Shown here in pieces: positions 6,242-12,652 of a DNA stretch of 29,116 bases (the stretch's first letter is position 1; each line of letters begins with the position of its first letter). The notes below the pieces were generated by a model. The model ran no database searches. It had not been told where the DNA came from and worked only from the letters and a program-made list of their open reading frames with translations. This stretch comes from a virus: the IMG/VR virus record IMGVR_UViG_3300028800_000264, positions 1 to 29,116 of that record; one strand, given 5' to 3'. The position numbers and the translations under genes are program-made.

Positions 6242-6247
6242 ACTTTA

Positions 6248-6257
6248 TTTATATCAC
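6248..6257 (-). promoter_or_regulatory. Extended -10 element (TGATATAAA) directly before the chaperone-like gene
   Basis: On the minus strand GTGATATAAA matches the TGnTATAAT extended -10 form with one change. The hexamer ends 6 bases before the ATG, so transcription would start at or next to the start codon, consistent with the absence of a ribosome-binding site. No clear -35 is seen. Confidence 0.4.
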
Positions 6258-6361
6258 ATCTTAAAAATAAACGAAAATTCTGAGTTATTAGCCAATGGGG
6301 AACAACTTTTCTGTATTGTATAGTTTATGAAAAGAGGGGAGGGGTTAGGGTTCTAACGAAC

Positions 6362-6371
6362 TTTATATCAT
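6362..6371 (-). promoter_or_regulatory. Second TGATATAAA element in the divergent intergenic region
   Basis: On the minus strand ATGATATAAA lies about 120 bases upstream of the chaperone-like gene, within the 232-base intergenic region 6242-6473. It matches the other TGATATAA elements of this genome. It could drive a leadered version of the same transcript. Confidence 0.35.
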
Positions 6372-6405
6372 ATCTTTTTAGCTAATTTTAAAAATAATTT
6401 TCAAG

Positions 6406-6473
6406 TTGACTTATTTTACGCAATGCAATAAGCTGGTGAGGTCGGAATAATCCGATCCAAACCGGAGTTACTC
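6406..6473 (+). promoter_or_regulatory. Promoter and 5' hairpin leader for the 6474 gene block
   Basis: TTGACT (6406-6411) and TAAGCT (6429-6434) are separated by 17 bases; the -35 is good and the -10 weak. The predicted transcript start near 6441 coincides with a hairpin, 6440-6446 (GGTCGGA) pairing with 6451-6458 (TCCGATCC) with one extra T and an ATAA loop, so it would sit at the extreme 5' end of the mRNA. GGAG at 6463-6466 is the ribosome site. Such 5' stem-loops often stabilise phage messages. Confidence 0.45.
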
Positions 6474-6734
6474 ATGGTCAATCTAGATGGTTTTAATATG
6501 GTCGAAATTTCCCCAAACATCTGGTCTTTTGAAGTAATTAATGGCGAAACTTACACTGGAACTTTAAAGCAAGTTATCCTATTTGCTGTAAAGCATTATC
6601 ATTTTAACATCTTAGATATCGAAGAAGCCATCAATGATATGATTGAAAATGAACATACCGTCGCACACTTCGGTATGTGGGGAACTTATGTATACGGATT
6701 TACCCCCACTGTTTCTGGAAGGATGGCAAGTTAA
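6474..6734 (+). CDS. Small hypothetical protein (86 aa)
   Basis: First gene of a plus-strand block after a divergent intergenic region, with GGAG 7 bases before the ATG. The N-terminal half is beta-like (ISPNIWSFEVINGETYTGTL), then a helical segment (ILDIEEAINDMIENE), then FGMWGTYVYGFTP. Nothing is recognised. The stop shares a base with the next ATG. Confidence 0.7.
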   Translation: MVNLDGFNMVEISPNIWSFEVINGETYTGTLKQVILFAVKHYHFNILDIEEAINDMIENEHTVAHFGMWGTYVYGFTPTVSGRMAS

Positions 6735-6961
6735 TGAAAGCATCAGAAGCAAGAAAGTTTTCACAAGGAAAAGAGACTAAACGAATTTTATCAATGATTA
6801 AGTATGTTTCTGGATTTGGTATCAAATTCCTATCCCATCCCGGTATTGTTGATGATGAAACCAAGAAGGAATTGGAAGCACTTGGCTATAAGGTAAGCTT
6901 TCATAGGCCGGGGTTCTTTAGTTCTGGCTGGGATACAGATTGTACTGATATTTCTTGGTAA
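6734..6961 (+). CDS. Small phage protein ending in ISW (75 aa), paralogue of the gene at 5070
   Basis: The ATG at 6734 is coupled to the previous stop (TAATG). The layout matches the 5070 product: SEARKFSQGKETKRILSMIK helix, ELEALGYKVSFH, and terminal DISW. The shared features indicate a duplicated family flanking the chaperone-like genes. Function is unknown. Confidence 0.7.
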   Translation: MKASEARKFSQGKETKRILSMIKYVSGFGIKFLSHPGIVDDETKKELEALGYKVSFHRPGFFSSGWDTDCTDISW

Positions 6962-7042
6962 CTAATTGTTCTTGCAAAACATTTGTACGATAAAAGTTCT
7001 TCTTATGAGGCGATTGCAACCTAGGACAGGAAGGGATAAAGA

Positions 7043-7264
7043 ATGAAACGATTAGAATCAGGAAACTGCGAGAGCTGTGGCGTCGAGAAACTCGAAGTCT
7101 TTGAAACTAATGTCATTTACAATAAGCCAAGTAAAATGCTATGTTCCCTCTGTCGTGAAACTCATATTGGAAATGCCGCATTTTGGCCTGACCAGTATCG
7201 GTATGTGACGCCTCAGATGTTGGCTGAGGCAGTACACTGGCTATTAAAGGAGCTTAAAAAATGA
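7043..7264 (+). CDS. Small zinc-ribbon protein (73 aa)
   Basis: C9-x2-C12 and C34-x2-C37 form a four-cysteine zinc ribbon (CESCG and CSLC), followed by a helical C-terminus (PQMLAEAVHWLLKELKK). AGGAAGGG precedes the ATG. Small ribbons like this are common in phages and bind DNA, RNA or protein. The 81-base spacer before it shows no strong promoter. The end overlaps the next ATG by four bases. Confidence 0.7.
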   Translation: MKRLESGNCESCGVEKLEVFETNVIYNKPSKMLCSLCRETHIGNAAFWPDQYRYVTPQMLAEAVHWLLKELKK

Positions 7265-7593
7265 AATCCTTAGATCGAATCAAGGCCAGAATCGTAGCGG
7301 CGACGCCGGAAATCGATGAAAACATTCTCGCGGAAGGGACGGTCCCAGAGTCCAACGAGCATGAGTCCAGCTTGATTGCCGCCAGCACCAGACTAAGAGA
7401 CTTCATCGCCCATTCCCGTACTGACATCCAGCGCACTGTGGCGGCTTTGGAGAAGGCGATAGAGCAGCAGAATCAAATTTTACAGAGCATTAACTCGTTA
7501 ACGTGGGGAGAAATTGCTGAATTCAAGGTGCAAATTGCGGAGAGGAACCAGAGGCAACTCAACCACATTCTGAGTGGTAGAGCGGACGAATAA
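7261..7593 (+). CDS. Small coiled-coil protein (110 aa)
   Basis: The ATG overlaps the preceding stop. After an N-terminal region (DRIKARIVAATPEIDENILA), a long helix covers residues about 45-105 (RLRDFIAHSRTDIQRTVAAL and KAIEQQNQILQSINS), typical of a coiled coil. No motif for catalysis is seen. It precedes three related coiled-coil genes but is not clearly of the same family. Confidence 0.65.
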   Translation: MKSLDRIKARIVAATPEIDENILAEGTVPESNEHESSLIAASTRLRDFIAHSRTDIQRTVAALEKAIEQQNQILQSINSLTWGEIAEFKVQIAERNQRQLNHILSGRADE

Positions 7594-7595
7594 GT

Positions 7596-8033
7596 ATGAT
7601 GACCGGAAGAGATTGCCCTGACTGTGGAAAGGCTCCCTTGGTTCTATTTTTTGACGGCTATCAGACCTATATACAGTGTAAGGATTGCTCGTTTGATGCA
7701 CTTTATGGTGAAGGAAATCAGACTATGACCTCTATTCAAGACGATATCAAGGCGGTGCGGAAAACTCTAGAGGCACTAGATGGCGTTCCGGAGCTTCATT
7801 TGTCTCGCAAGTTAGATCCCGCGATTAACCGCATCCTCACCGAACTCGAGGCCCTTCAGGTGGAGAAGAAGGAGTTGGTAAAGGCATTACATTTCTATGG
7901 GGATAGAGAAAATAATACACCTACTGGGAATTTGTGTGAAGAATCGGGACCGGTGTGGACAGCACCGAGCGCTGTATCTTGGGACAACGGCGACATAGCT
8001 CGCGACGTTCTCTCAAGGGTAAGGGCGGTATGA
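7596..8033 (+). CDS. Lar-like zinc ribbon fused to coiled-coil domain (145 aa)
   Basis: Residues 7-31 hold CPDC and CKDC, a ribbon like those at the start of Lar-type restriction-alleviation proteins, where it is usually CPFCG...CxxCG. From residue 44 the protein restarts with MTSIQDDIKAVRKTLEAL, which matches the true N-termini of the genes at 8317 and 8679, and continues through LEALQVEKKELVKALHFYGD to NGDIARDVLSRV. The ATG at 7725 has AAGGAAA upstream and may be a second start giving a 101-aa form. So this is either a genuine fusion or two nested products. Restriction alleviation is speculative. Confidence 0.65.
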   Translation: MMTGRDCPDCGKAPLVLFFDGYQTYIQCKDCSFDALYGEGNQTMTSIQDDIKAVRKTLEALDGVPELHLSRKLDPAINRILTELEALQVEKKELVKALHFYGDRENNTPTGNLCEESGPVWTAPSAVSWDNGDIARDVLSRVRAV

Positions 8034-8212
8034 CCATAGGCGATATTATCATTCTTATAGAAGAAAGAGAACAGCTTCTCAAAATACTTCACGAACAACA
8101 TAACAATAAGGAGTACTCCCAGAAAAGCCTACAGAGAGACTCTGACCGAATTGCGGAAATTGAGGGCATGGAAGTTGAAATCAAAGATTTGAGCGGAAAG
8201 AGCGAGGGATAG
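8030..8212 (+). CDS. Small coiled-coil protein (60 aa)
   Basis: The ATG at 8030 overlaps the upstream stop (ATGA). The protein is nearly all helix (GDIIILIEEREQLLKILHEQ, then DSDRIAEIEGMEVEIKDL) and probably forms a coiled coil. No family recognised. Confidence 0.6.
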   Translation: MTIGDIIILIEEREQLLKILHEQHNNKEYSQKSLQRDSDRIAEIEGMEVEIKDLSGKSEG

Positions 8213-8215
8213 GAA

Positions 8216-8320
8216 GTGATCTATTCTTGTGGAAATAGTAGAACTACGCTATGGGGACGCATTAAATGCTTTTTCTCTTTCCACTGGAACCTTGGCAGAA
8301 GCAATCGGAGAAAGAAATGA
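8216..8320 (+). CDS. Very short basic protein (34 aa), GTG start
   Basis: A GTG at 8216 with GAGGG 7 bases upstream opens a 34-codon frame whose stop overlaps the next gene's ATG (ATGA), the same coupling used throughout this block. The product contains LWGRIKCFFSFHWN and ends basic (GRSNRRKK), with C and H residues that could bind metal. The fit of ribosome site and overlap makes it likely real; function is unknown. Confidence 0.5.
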   Translation: MIYSCGNSRTTLWGRIKCFFSFHWNLGRSNRRKK

Positions 8321-8682
8321 ATTCAATCCACGACGATATCGCGACAATTAGAACGCTATTGAGGATTTTTCCGCCTGATACCGATCTCGAGGCAGTCTCA
8401 ATATTAGAACGCATCCTTGTCTCCCACGAATCTCTTGAGAAGGGAATCGAACAACTTCTCGTGAGCGAGCGCGGTAACGAAGCGGCCCTTAAGATTGAGC
8501 GCAAGTTAGTAAAGGAGCTTGAAGCGAAGGTGGCGCGGTACGAGAAGGACTTAATAGAGGTTGATAAGGTTATGGGATTTATTTTGAACCGAGATCATAC
8601 ACGTGGATATCCCACACCGAAAGAATGGGCTGAGACAGTGGAAATGGTGTTGATGGCCCGCAAGGAATTGGAGGGGAAATGA
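8317..8682 (+). CDS. Coiled-coil protein (121 aa), member of a tandem family
   Basis: The ATG at 8317 is preferred because GGAG lies 6 bases upstream and the resulting N-terminus, MNSIHDDIATIRTLL, matches those of its neighbours (MTSIQDDIKAVRKTL, MSIHNDIREVKESL). The middle is a coiled coil (ELEAKVARYEKDLIEVDKV), which parallels LEEKVVRYEKALRFY in the next gene. The C-terminus diverges (PTPKEWAETVEMVLMARKEL). Function is unknown. Confidence 0.65.
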   Translation: MNSIHDDIATIRTLLRIFPPDTDLEAVSILERILVSHESLEKGIEQLLVSERGNEAALKIERKLVKELEAKVARYEKDLIEVDKVMGFILNRDHTRGYPTPKEWAETVEMVLMARKELEGK

Positions 8683-9020
8683 GTATTCATAATGATATTC
8701 GAGAAGTAAAAGAATCACTTTGTAGATACTTCAATCCCAATGAAGCGGAAGCAATTGCGCGTATCATCACCTCTCACGAAGCGCTTGAGGCAAGGGTAAT
8801 TCAACTAGAACGAGGATTGCCCAATGAACTTGCTCTGCAAAGACTGCAATACGCACAAATTCAGAAACTAGAAGAGAAGGTGGTTCGGTATGAGAAGGCG
8901 CTACGATTCTATGCGAATGCAAAATCATTAGCCACTCTTGGAACGGATACTAGCGTCGCTGAAAACGGCTTCAATCTGAAATTGGGAAAAATAGCCCGCG
9001 AGGCATTGGAGAAAAAGTAA
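8679..9020 (+). CDS. Coiled-coil protein (113 aa), member of a tandem family
   Basis: It overlaps the previous stop (ATGA). The N-terminus MSIHNDIREVKESL and the SHEALEARVIQLERGL segment align with the upstream gene (SHESLEKGIEQLL). The end, YEKALRFYANAK...GKIAREALEKK, matches a recurrent phage motif (ALxFYAD...ARxAL) also present at 7596. The three genes look like tandem duplicates that have diverged. Function is unknown. Confidence 0.65.
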   Translation: MSIHNDIREVKESLCRYFNPNEAEAIARIITSHEALEARVIQLERGLPNELALQRLQYAQIQKLEEKVVRYEKALRFYANAKSLATLGTDTSVAENGFNLKLGKIAREALEKK

Positions 9021-9223
9021 TGAAAATCATTCTTATTTGTTTTGTTTTTCTATGCTTGACAGGTTGCGGCAATATGCCCCTCTATGAGGCCGAAACAATT
9101 GCTCAGAAATCTTATGAAATAGGATGCATAGAGCGTGGTACCGGTAGCCCTGTAGATAACTTGCAATGTCATATGTCGTCAGAAAAGTTCCATAATGAAT
9201 TACAAAAAGTATGGGAGCGATAA
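9020..9223 (+). CDS. Small lipoprotein (67 aa)
   Basis: A hydrophobic leader (MKIILICFVFLCLTGCG) ends in a lipobox LTGC, with the lipidated cysteine at residue 16. The mature part is about 50 residues with two further cysteines (IGCIERG, LQCHMS). It should be anchored to the inner or outer membrane of a Gram-negative host. Small phage lipoproteins act as outer spanins or superinfection blockers; which applies here is not shown. The start is coupled to the upstream stop (TAATG). Confidence 0.7.
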   Translation: MKIILICFVFLCLTGCGNMPLYEAETIAQKSYEIGCIERGTGSPVDNLQCHMSSEKFHNELQKVWER

Positions 9224-9501
9224 TGAATATAGACAATGGCGAATTGATGCAGGAACGGACACTTACAGTAATTTCTCATGGCGAAGAACGCGGTAAGTCA
9301 ATCAGGAACAGGGTTACTATTCCACAAGGAATGATTGTAAGCGTCATAGCAAGCGAAAATCCTGTTCAGAAAGCTGGCGGTGGAGAACAACATAAGGTTC
9401 ACGTTTTGCTTATGGACGGAAATCAATTAGAGTTATATATTAGCGGTGCAGATCTGGCTACTTTGGAACGAGCAGCAGGCCTATATTTCACTCCCGCTTA
9501 G
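9223..9501 (+). CDS. Small hypothetical protein (92 aa)
   Basis: The ATG at 9223 shares a base with the preceding stop; an ATG four codons upstream is inside that gene and less likely. The product looks like a compact beta-rich domain (RTLTVISHGEERGKSIRNRV, VHVLLMDGNQLELYI) followed by a helix (ADLATLERAAGLYF). No family recognised. Confidence 0.65.
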   Translation: MNIDNGELMQERTLTVISHGEERGKSIRNRVTIPQGMIVSVIASENPVQKAGGGEQHKVHVLLMDGNQLELYISGADLATLERAAGLYFTPA

Positions 9502-9508
9502 GAGACTT

Positions 9509-9901
9509 ATGTATTCCTGTTTAGTACACGGTTGGACTAGTCATCAGAATATGTGCCCTGTCTGTTCCTCGCTGATGATTCATTACACTTCTTCGTCTGC
9601 ACTCGAAATACCGGCAAAAAAGGAAATTACCGACAAAAAGAATCATTACGCATTATATAGGGGTGCCGACGGCAAATCCTTCGGGCCCTTTGAGGCCATT
9701 TTATTCGGGATATTTAGGTGCAGCGAATTTCTGGAAGATGTCTATCTGTTAAATATCGGAGATGAAGTTGCGCTGGTAGACGTTAATGGGTCGGTATTAA
9801 ATAAGAGATTGATTATCGAAAGTGTGACTTCAAATGAAAAAGATGAAGGGTTTACGGTACTAGTAAAAGAGTTAGTGGATTCAAGATGGTATATCGACTA
9901 G
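9509..9901 (+). CDS. Hypothetical protein with N-terminal zinc-finger-like motif (130 aa)
   Basis: GGAG lies 4 bases before the ATG at 9509. The N-terminus contains C4, H7, H12, C16 and C19 (CLVHGWTSHQNMCPVC), enough for a zinc site. The rest contains YALYRGADGKSFGPFEAILF and a beta-rich C-terminal part (DEVALVDVNGSVLNKRLI). It ends one base before the stop of a convergent minus-strand gene. Function is unknown. Confidence 0.65.
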   Translation: MYSCLVHGWTSHQNMCPVCSSLMIHYTSSSALEIPAKKEITDKKNHYALYRGADGKSFGPFEAILFGIFRCSEFLEDVYLLNIGDEVALVDVNGSVLNKRLIIESVTSNEKDEGFTVLVKELVDSRWYID

Positions 9902-9902
9902 C

Positions 9903-10280
9903 CTATTCTTTTCCAATCATCTTGGTAAGCAATTCTAGGATATTTTTAGATTGTTGACGAAGTTCTTCCCGTAATTGTTCGATCTTTTCTCCAAGATTCT
10001 TAAGCTCAGAATTATGAGTTTCTTTCAGATGCTCGAGATCTTTTTGGTTACTCTCTTTGTAGGTCTTGAGTTCTTGGGATAATTCGTGGATTTGAGTTTC
10101 CAGCTTATCCCTAAGGGCACTATCGGCCTCTTTAGCGGCCTGTAGAATAGTAGCGGCTTGTACCTTCTTTTGACGCTCAGAATCCTTGGCTATCTTTTTT
10201 ACAGTCATATAAGCAGTTCCTAGCGCTGTAATCATCGCTGCAACGCTTAAGAGGGCTGATATATTAACTGGATCGGTCAT
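9903..10280 (-). CDS. Membrane-anchored coiled-coil protein (125 aa)
   Basis: A short N-terminal hydrophobic helix (residues about 8-28, ISALLSVAAMITALGTAY) is followed by an uninterrupted charged coiled coil to residue 120 (ETQIHELSQELKTYKESN, EKIEQLREELRQQ). This single-pass layout is seen in inner-membrane spanin-like phage proteins and the context is a candidate lysis region, but no diagnostic motif exists. There is no clear ribosome site; CAATCTTTA lies just upstream of the ATG. Confidence 0.6.
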   Translation of the reverse strand: MTDPVNISALLSVAAMITALGTAYMTVKKIAKDSERQKKVQAATILQAAKEADSALRDKLETQIHELSQELKTYKESNQKDLEHLKETHNSELKNLGEKIEQLREELRQQSKNILELLTKMIGKE

Positions 10281-10291
10281 ATCTTAAAGAT

Positions 10292-10300
10292 TGCTATAAT
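10292..10300 (+). promoter_or_regulatory. Consensus extended -10 promoter (TGCTATAAT)
   Basis: TG at 10292-10293 and TATAAT at 10295-10300 make a perfect TGnTATAAT element with no good -35, which extended -10 promoters do not need. It points toward the gene at 10372, about 70 bases downstream. A second TGATATATT at 10311-10319 follows on the same strand. Confidence 0.45.
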
Positions 10301-10371
10301 CAATGAGGCGTGATATATTTATGTTGTGTGTTTCTAGCTGTTTAACAATTCTACTGTAAGTAGGTGATTTT

Positions 10372-10653
10372 ATGACACAAAAGCTAAGCGATTTTATAGC
10401 TATCTTTCTAGGCGTCCGCAAGACATTGATAATGTTTGCGTTGCTTTTAATCGGCATCGTTTTTCGAATTAAGGGATTAATCAACGGCGACCAATTGGTC
10501 AGTCTTCTTCAGGGCACCACTGTTGCATTTTTCGCGGCCAACTCAATCGAGCATGTAGGCGAAACTATTAAGCATTATGTGAATTCAAAGGGCGAACAGG
10601 TAACTGAGGAAGAAGCAGTAGTCGGAGATTCAGGAGGTTCCAATGGGAGCTAA
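10372..10653 (+). CDS. Putative holin-like small membrane protein (93 aa)
   Basis: The motif LSDFIAIFLGVRKTLIMFAL followed by LINGDQLVSLLQGTTVAFFA and ANSIEHVGE is a recurrent phage protein type usually placed near lysis genes. One strong membrane helix covers residues 17-33, a weaker one 40-57, and the C-terminal 25 residues are polar. It may act as a holin or holin partner that permeabilises the inner membrane; this is inferred from size and context. AGGTG precedes the ATG. Confidence 0.55.
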   Translation: MTQKLSDFIAIFLGVRKTLIMFALLLIGIVFRIKGLINGDQLVSLLQGTTVAFFAANSIEHVGETIKHYVNSKGEQVTEEEAVVGDSGGSNGS

Positions 10654-10954
10654 ATTAAAGGCATATCTACAGACCTTTTATTCCAAACTGACCGCCGATG
10701 TTTCCGATCTTTGGCAGCGAGATAAGGCATTTTTGGTGGTATTTTTTGCGATCATAGTTGCTTTAAAATTTAACAGTGCCCTAATTAGCATTATTAGCCT
10801 TAGTGCTAAGCGTTTATTTAACTCTACTACCGCAACCACCAATGCTCTTCAAAAAGAAGAAAATAGCGCTAATGATCAGGCAAATAAATTGGTGGAAGAC
10901 GCCAATAAATTACCCAATTCCGAAGGGAATGTAAATGACGACTGGAACAAGTAA
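10643..10954 (+). CDS. Single-pass membrane protein (103 aa)
   Basis: An amphipathic N-terminus is followed by one hydrophobic helix (residues about 29-53, AFLVVFFAIIVALKFNSALI) and a polar helical tail (NALQKEENSANDQANKLVED). AGGAGG precedes the ATG, which lies inside the end of the preceding gene. The cluster of membrane proteins suggests the lysis module, but no specific role can be assigned. Confidence 0.6.
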   Translation: MGAKLKAYLQTFYSKLTADVSDLWQRDKAFLVVFFAIIVALKFNSALISIISLSAKRLFNSTTATTNALQKEENSANDQANKLVEDANKLPNSEGNVNDDWNK

Positions 10955-11081
10955 GGTTCTTTTATGGGTCATAGTCATTGTTTGCTTGTACGCAAGCATT
11001 TCTAAAATTTACCATACTTTTACAGATGAATATTCTTTACAGGAGATCATTCGAAATGAAGCTCAGAAATTGCATAATTAG
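10935..11081 (+). CDS. Very small membrane protein (48 aa)
   Basis: The frame opens inside the end of the preceding gene (ATG at 10935) and ends inside the start of the next one (stop at 11079-11081, next ATG 11056), in a different frame from both. It has one membrane helix (residues 8-24, VLLWVIVIVCLYASISK) and a polar tail (DEYSLQEIIRNEAQK). The nested overlaps and membrane topology recall small lysis proteins. Confidence is moderate because it is short. Confidence 0.5.
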   Translation: MTTGTSKVLLWVIVIVCLYASISKIYHTFTDEYSLQEIIRNEAQKLHN

Positions 11082-11460
11082 TGTTTTAGTTATTGTTTCG
11101 CTCCTTTTCTCTCAGATTGCATATGCGGATTGCGATTTTAAGACTGGGATTACTCCGGGTCCGAACAAGACCTTTGTGTATAATGAGGCCTGCCATCAAA
11201 AGGTCGGGGCTTTAGTTCAAGATAATCAAGTGAAGACACAGCAAGTGACTGACCTAACCAAGGCAATCACTCTCAAAGATCTAGCTATAAAGGATAGCGA
11301 TAAGCGTGCCGCCGATTGGATGAACACCAGTGGCACACTTGAGAAGCGCGTTCAAGAAGTAGATAAGCTAGAGAGTACCAATAAATTTCTTTATTTTGGT
11401 CTTGGAGTATTAACCACATTTCTCGCTGCCTACGGCGCCGCTAAGCTGGTAAATAAATGA
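11056..11460 (+). CDS. Exported protein with signal peptide and C-terminal membrane helix (134 aa)
   Basis: AGGAG lies 10 bases before the ATG at 11056. The N-terminus is a signal peptide (about residues 1-25, ending IAYA before DCDFK), and the C-terminus is a membrane helix (FLYFGLGVLTTFLAAYGAAK). Between them is a helical periplasmic stretch (VQDNQVKTQQVTDLTKAITL). A two-ended envelope protein with a coiled periplasmic part could be a unimolecular-spanin-like or lysis accessory protein; this is inference. Two cysteines sit near the mature N-terminus. Its end overlaps the next gene (ATGA). Confidence 0.6.
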   Translation: MKLRNCIISVLVIVSLLFSQIAYADCDFKTGITPGPNKTFVYNEACHQKVGALVQDNQVKTQQVTDLTKAITLKDLAIKDSDKRAADWMNTSGTLEKRVQEVDKLESTNKFLYFGLGVLTTFLAAYGAAKLVNK

Positions 11461-12011
11461 GTTGGGGTGGCATAATTCCAGCCAGTATTTTGATTGATGA
11501 GAAAGAAATTTCTTATTATGTTTATTGGCATATTAATCCAATTACTGGGCGCATTTTCTATATCGGGTTGGGTACTGGCAAGAGAGCTTTTGATAGAAGT
11601 GGTCGTGGTAGAGCATGGAAGAAAGTGGTTAGCGAACTAAAGGCTCAGGGGTTGGTTCCGAGTATAGTGATTGTCGATAACTATCCATCTAGAAAAGACG
11701 CTGCTAAGAGAGAGAAAAAAGAAATTCGTCGAGCCTTGAAAATGGGATATTCTCTAACCAATATAATTGGATTTAAGAATTTTACTGAAAATGACAATGA
11801 AACATACGCATTGATTGGCGACATATTTAGAAATGAAAGAATTGAGCTGGGGATGACACAGAAAGAGGTAGGCAAAATAGCCTCGTTAACCCAACAAAGG
11901 GTGGCCTCCATAGAAGCTGGAACTAGAAATTTTAGATTTGGAACGGCAATTAAAATGGCTAAAGCCCTTAAATTAGAGATTAATTTTTCAAGGGGAAAAA
12001 GAAATGGTTAG
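11457..12011 (+). CDS. GIY-YIG nuclease-like domain fused to XRE-type helix-turn-helix (184 aa)
   Basis: Residues 18-105 fit a GIY-YIG domain: YYVY (20-23), FYIGLG (34-39), a basic helix with R43, and KREKKEI (84-90) supplying a candidate catalytic glutamate. Residues about 120-178 are an XRE-like helix-turn-helix (ERIELGMTQKEVGKIASLTQ, then VASIEAG). In such proteins the HTH would guide cleavage to a target site, as in free-standing homing endonucleases, or the protein could repress its own locus. Catalytic activity is not proven; the first GIY is replaced by YVY, which is a known variation. Starts coupled to the previous gene. Confidence 0.75.
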   Translation: MSWGGIIPASILIDEKEISYYVYWHINPITGRIFYIGLGTGKRAFDRSGRGRAWKKVVSELKAQGLVPSIVIVDNYPSRKDAAKREKKEIRRALKMGYSLTNIIGFKNFTENDNETYALIGDIFRNERIELGMTQKEVGKIASLTQQRVASIEAGTRNFRFGTAIKMAKALKLEINFSRGKRNG

Positions 12012-12300
12012 ATATCTTATATTTGCATTTCTTATGATGTTATCCGCGTGTACCACTCCCGAACCTGTGGAGAAAATGCCCACTTTTAGTTTTGGTGCAG
12101 CTGTCTATCTATCTGACAGTTTTTATAAGGGGTGTAAGGGGCATATAGTTGATTTTAGACGTTGCGTCTATATCAATAACGTCAGAGATATCTGTTACGC
12201 TATAGATGCCACATGTACCAATTCAAATGGCACTTATAACGTTAAGAAGAATTTAGATTTCATTCACGAAGAGGATTTGGTGCAAGATGAAAGCAATTAA
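12004..12300 (+). CDS. Lipoprotein (98 aa), paralogue of the membrane protein at 3057
   Basis: The leader MVRYLIFAFLMMLSAC ends in a lipobox (LSAC, C16). The mature domain has GAAVYLSDSFYKGCKGHI (31-48), matching the 3057 product, and a C-terminal IHEEDL like the ALIPAEG region there. One copy is anchored by a helix and the other by lipid, so the shared domain probably works in the periplasm. Function is unknown. The gene overlaps both neighbours. Confidence 0.7.
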   Translation: MVRYLIFAFLMMLSACTTPEPVEKMPTFSFGAAVYLSDSFYKGCKGHIVDFRRCVYINNVRDICYAIDATCTNSNGTYNVKKNLDFIHEEDLVQDESN

Positions 12301-12652
12301 ACAGATAATTGTTCTTAGAACTGATTTGAAGGTACGGCGTGGCAAAATGCATGTCCAAGCTGCACACGCAAGCCTTATGGCCTATTTACGGGCATGCGGT
12401 AGTCGTGACAGCATGATGGTCACCTACGAATGGTTACAAAAATACAATCAAACCAAGATTTGTGTTGGGGTCAATTCTGAAGAGGAACTATTGGCCATTC
12501 ATACTAAAGCACTACAGGCCGGAATACCCTGCGCCTTAGTAACCGATGCTGGAAAAACAGAATTTGATACTCCTACGAACACGGGCTGTGGTATTGGTCC
12601 GGCAGACGCTGATGAGATTGACAAAATCACCAAAGAGTTGAAGCTATTATGA
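12287..12652 (+). CDS. pth2: Peptidyl-tRNA hydrolase, type 2 (121 aa)
   Basis: The family signature is clear: KQIIVLRTDLKVRRGKMHVQ (5-24) with K20 and H22, QAAHASL, IPCALVTDAGKTEF (80-93) with D87, and IGPADADEIDKIT near the end. Length matches the compact Pth2 fold. The enzyme cleaves the ester bond between stalled peptides and tRNA, recycling tRNA. Pth2 is the archaeal/eukaryotic type, distinct from bacterial Pth, but is known in some phages and bacteria. It could rescue translation in the infected cell; why this phage needs it is inference. The start lies inside the preceding gene. Confidence 0.88.
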   Translation: MKAIKQIIVLRTDLKVRRGKMHVQAAHASLMAYLRACGSRDSMMVTYEWLQKYNQTKICVGVNSEEELLAIHTKALQAGIPCALVTDAGKTEFDTPTNTGCGIGPADADEIDKITKELKLL

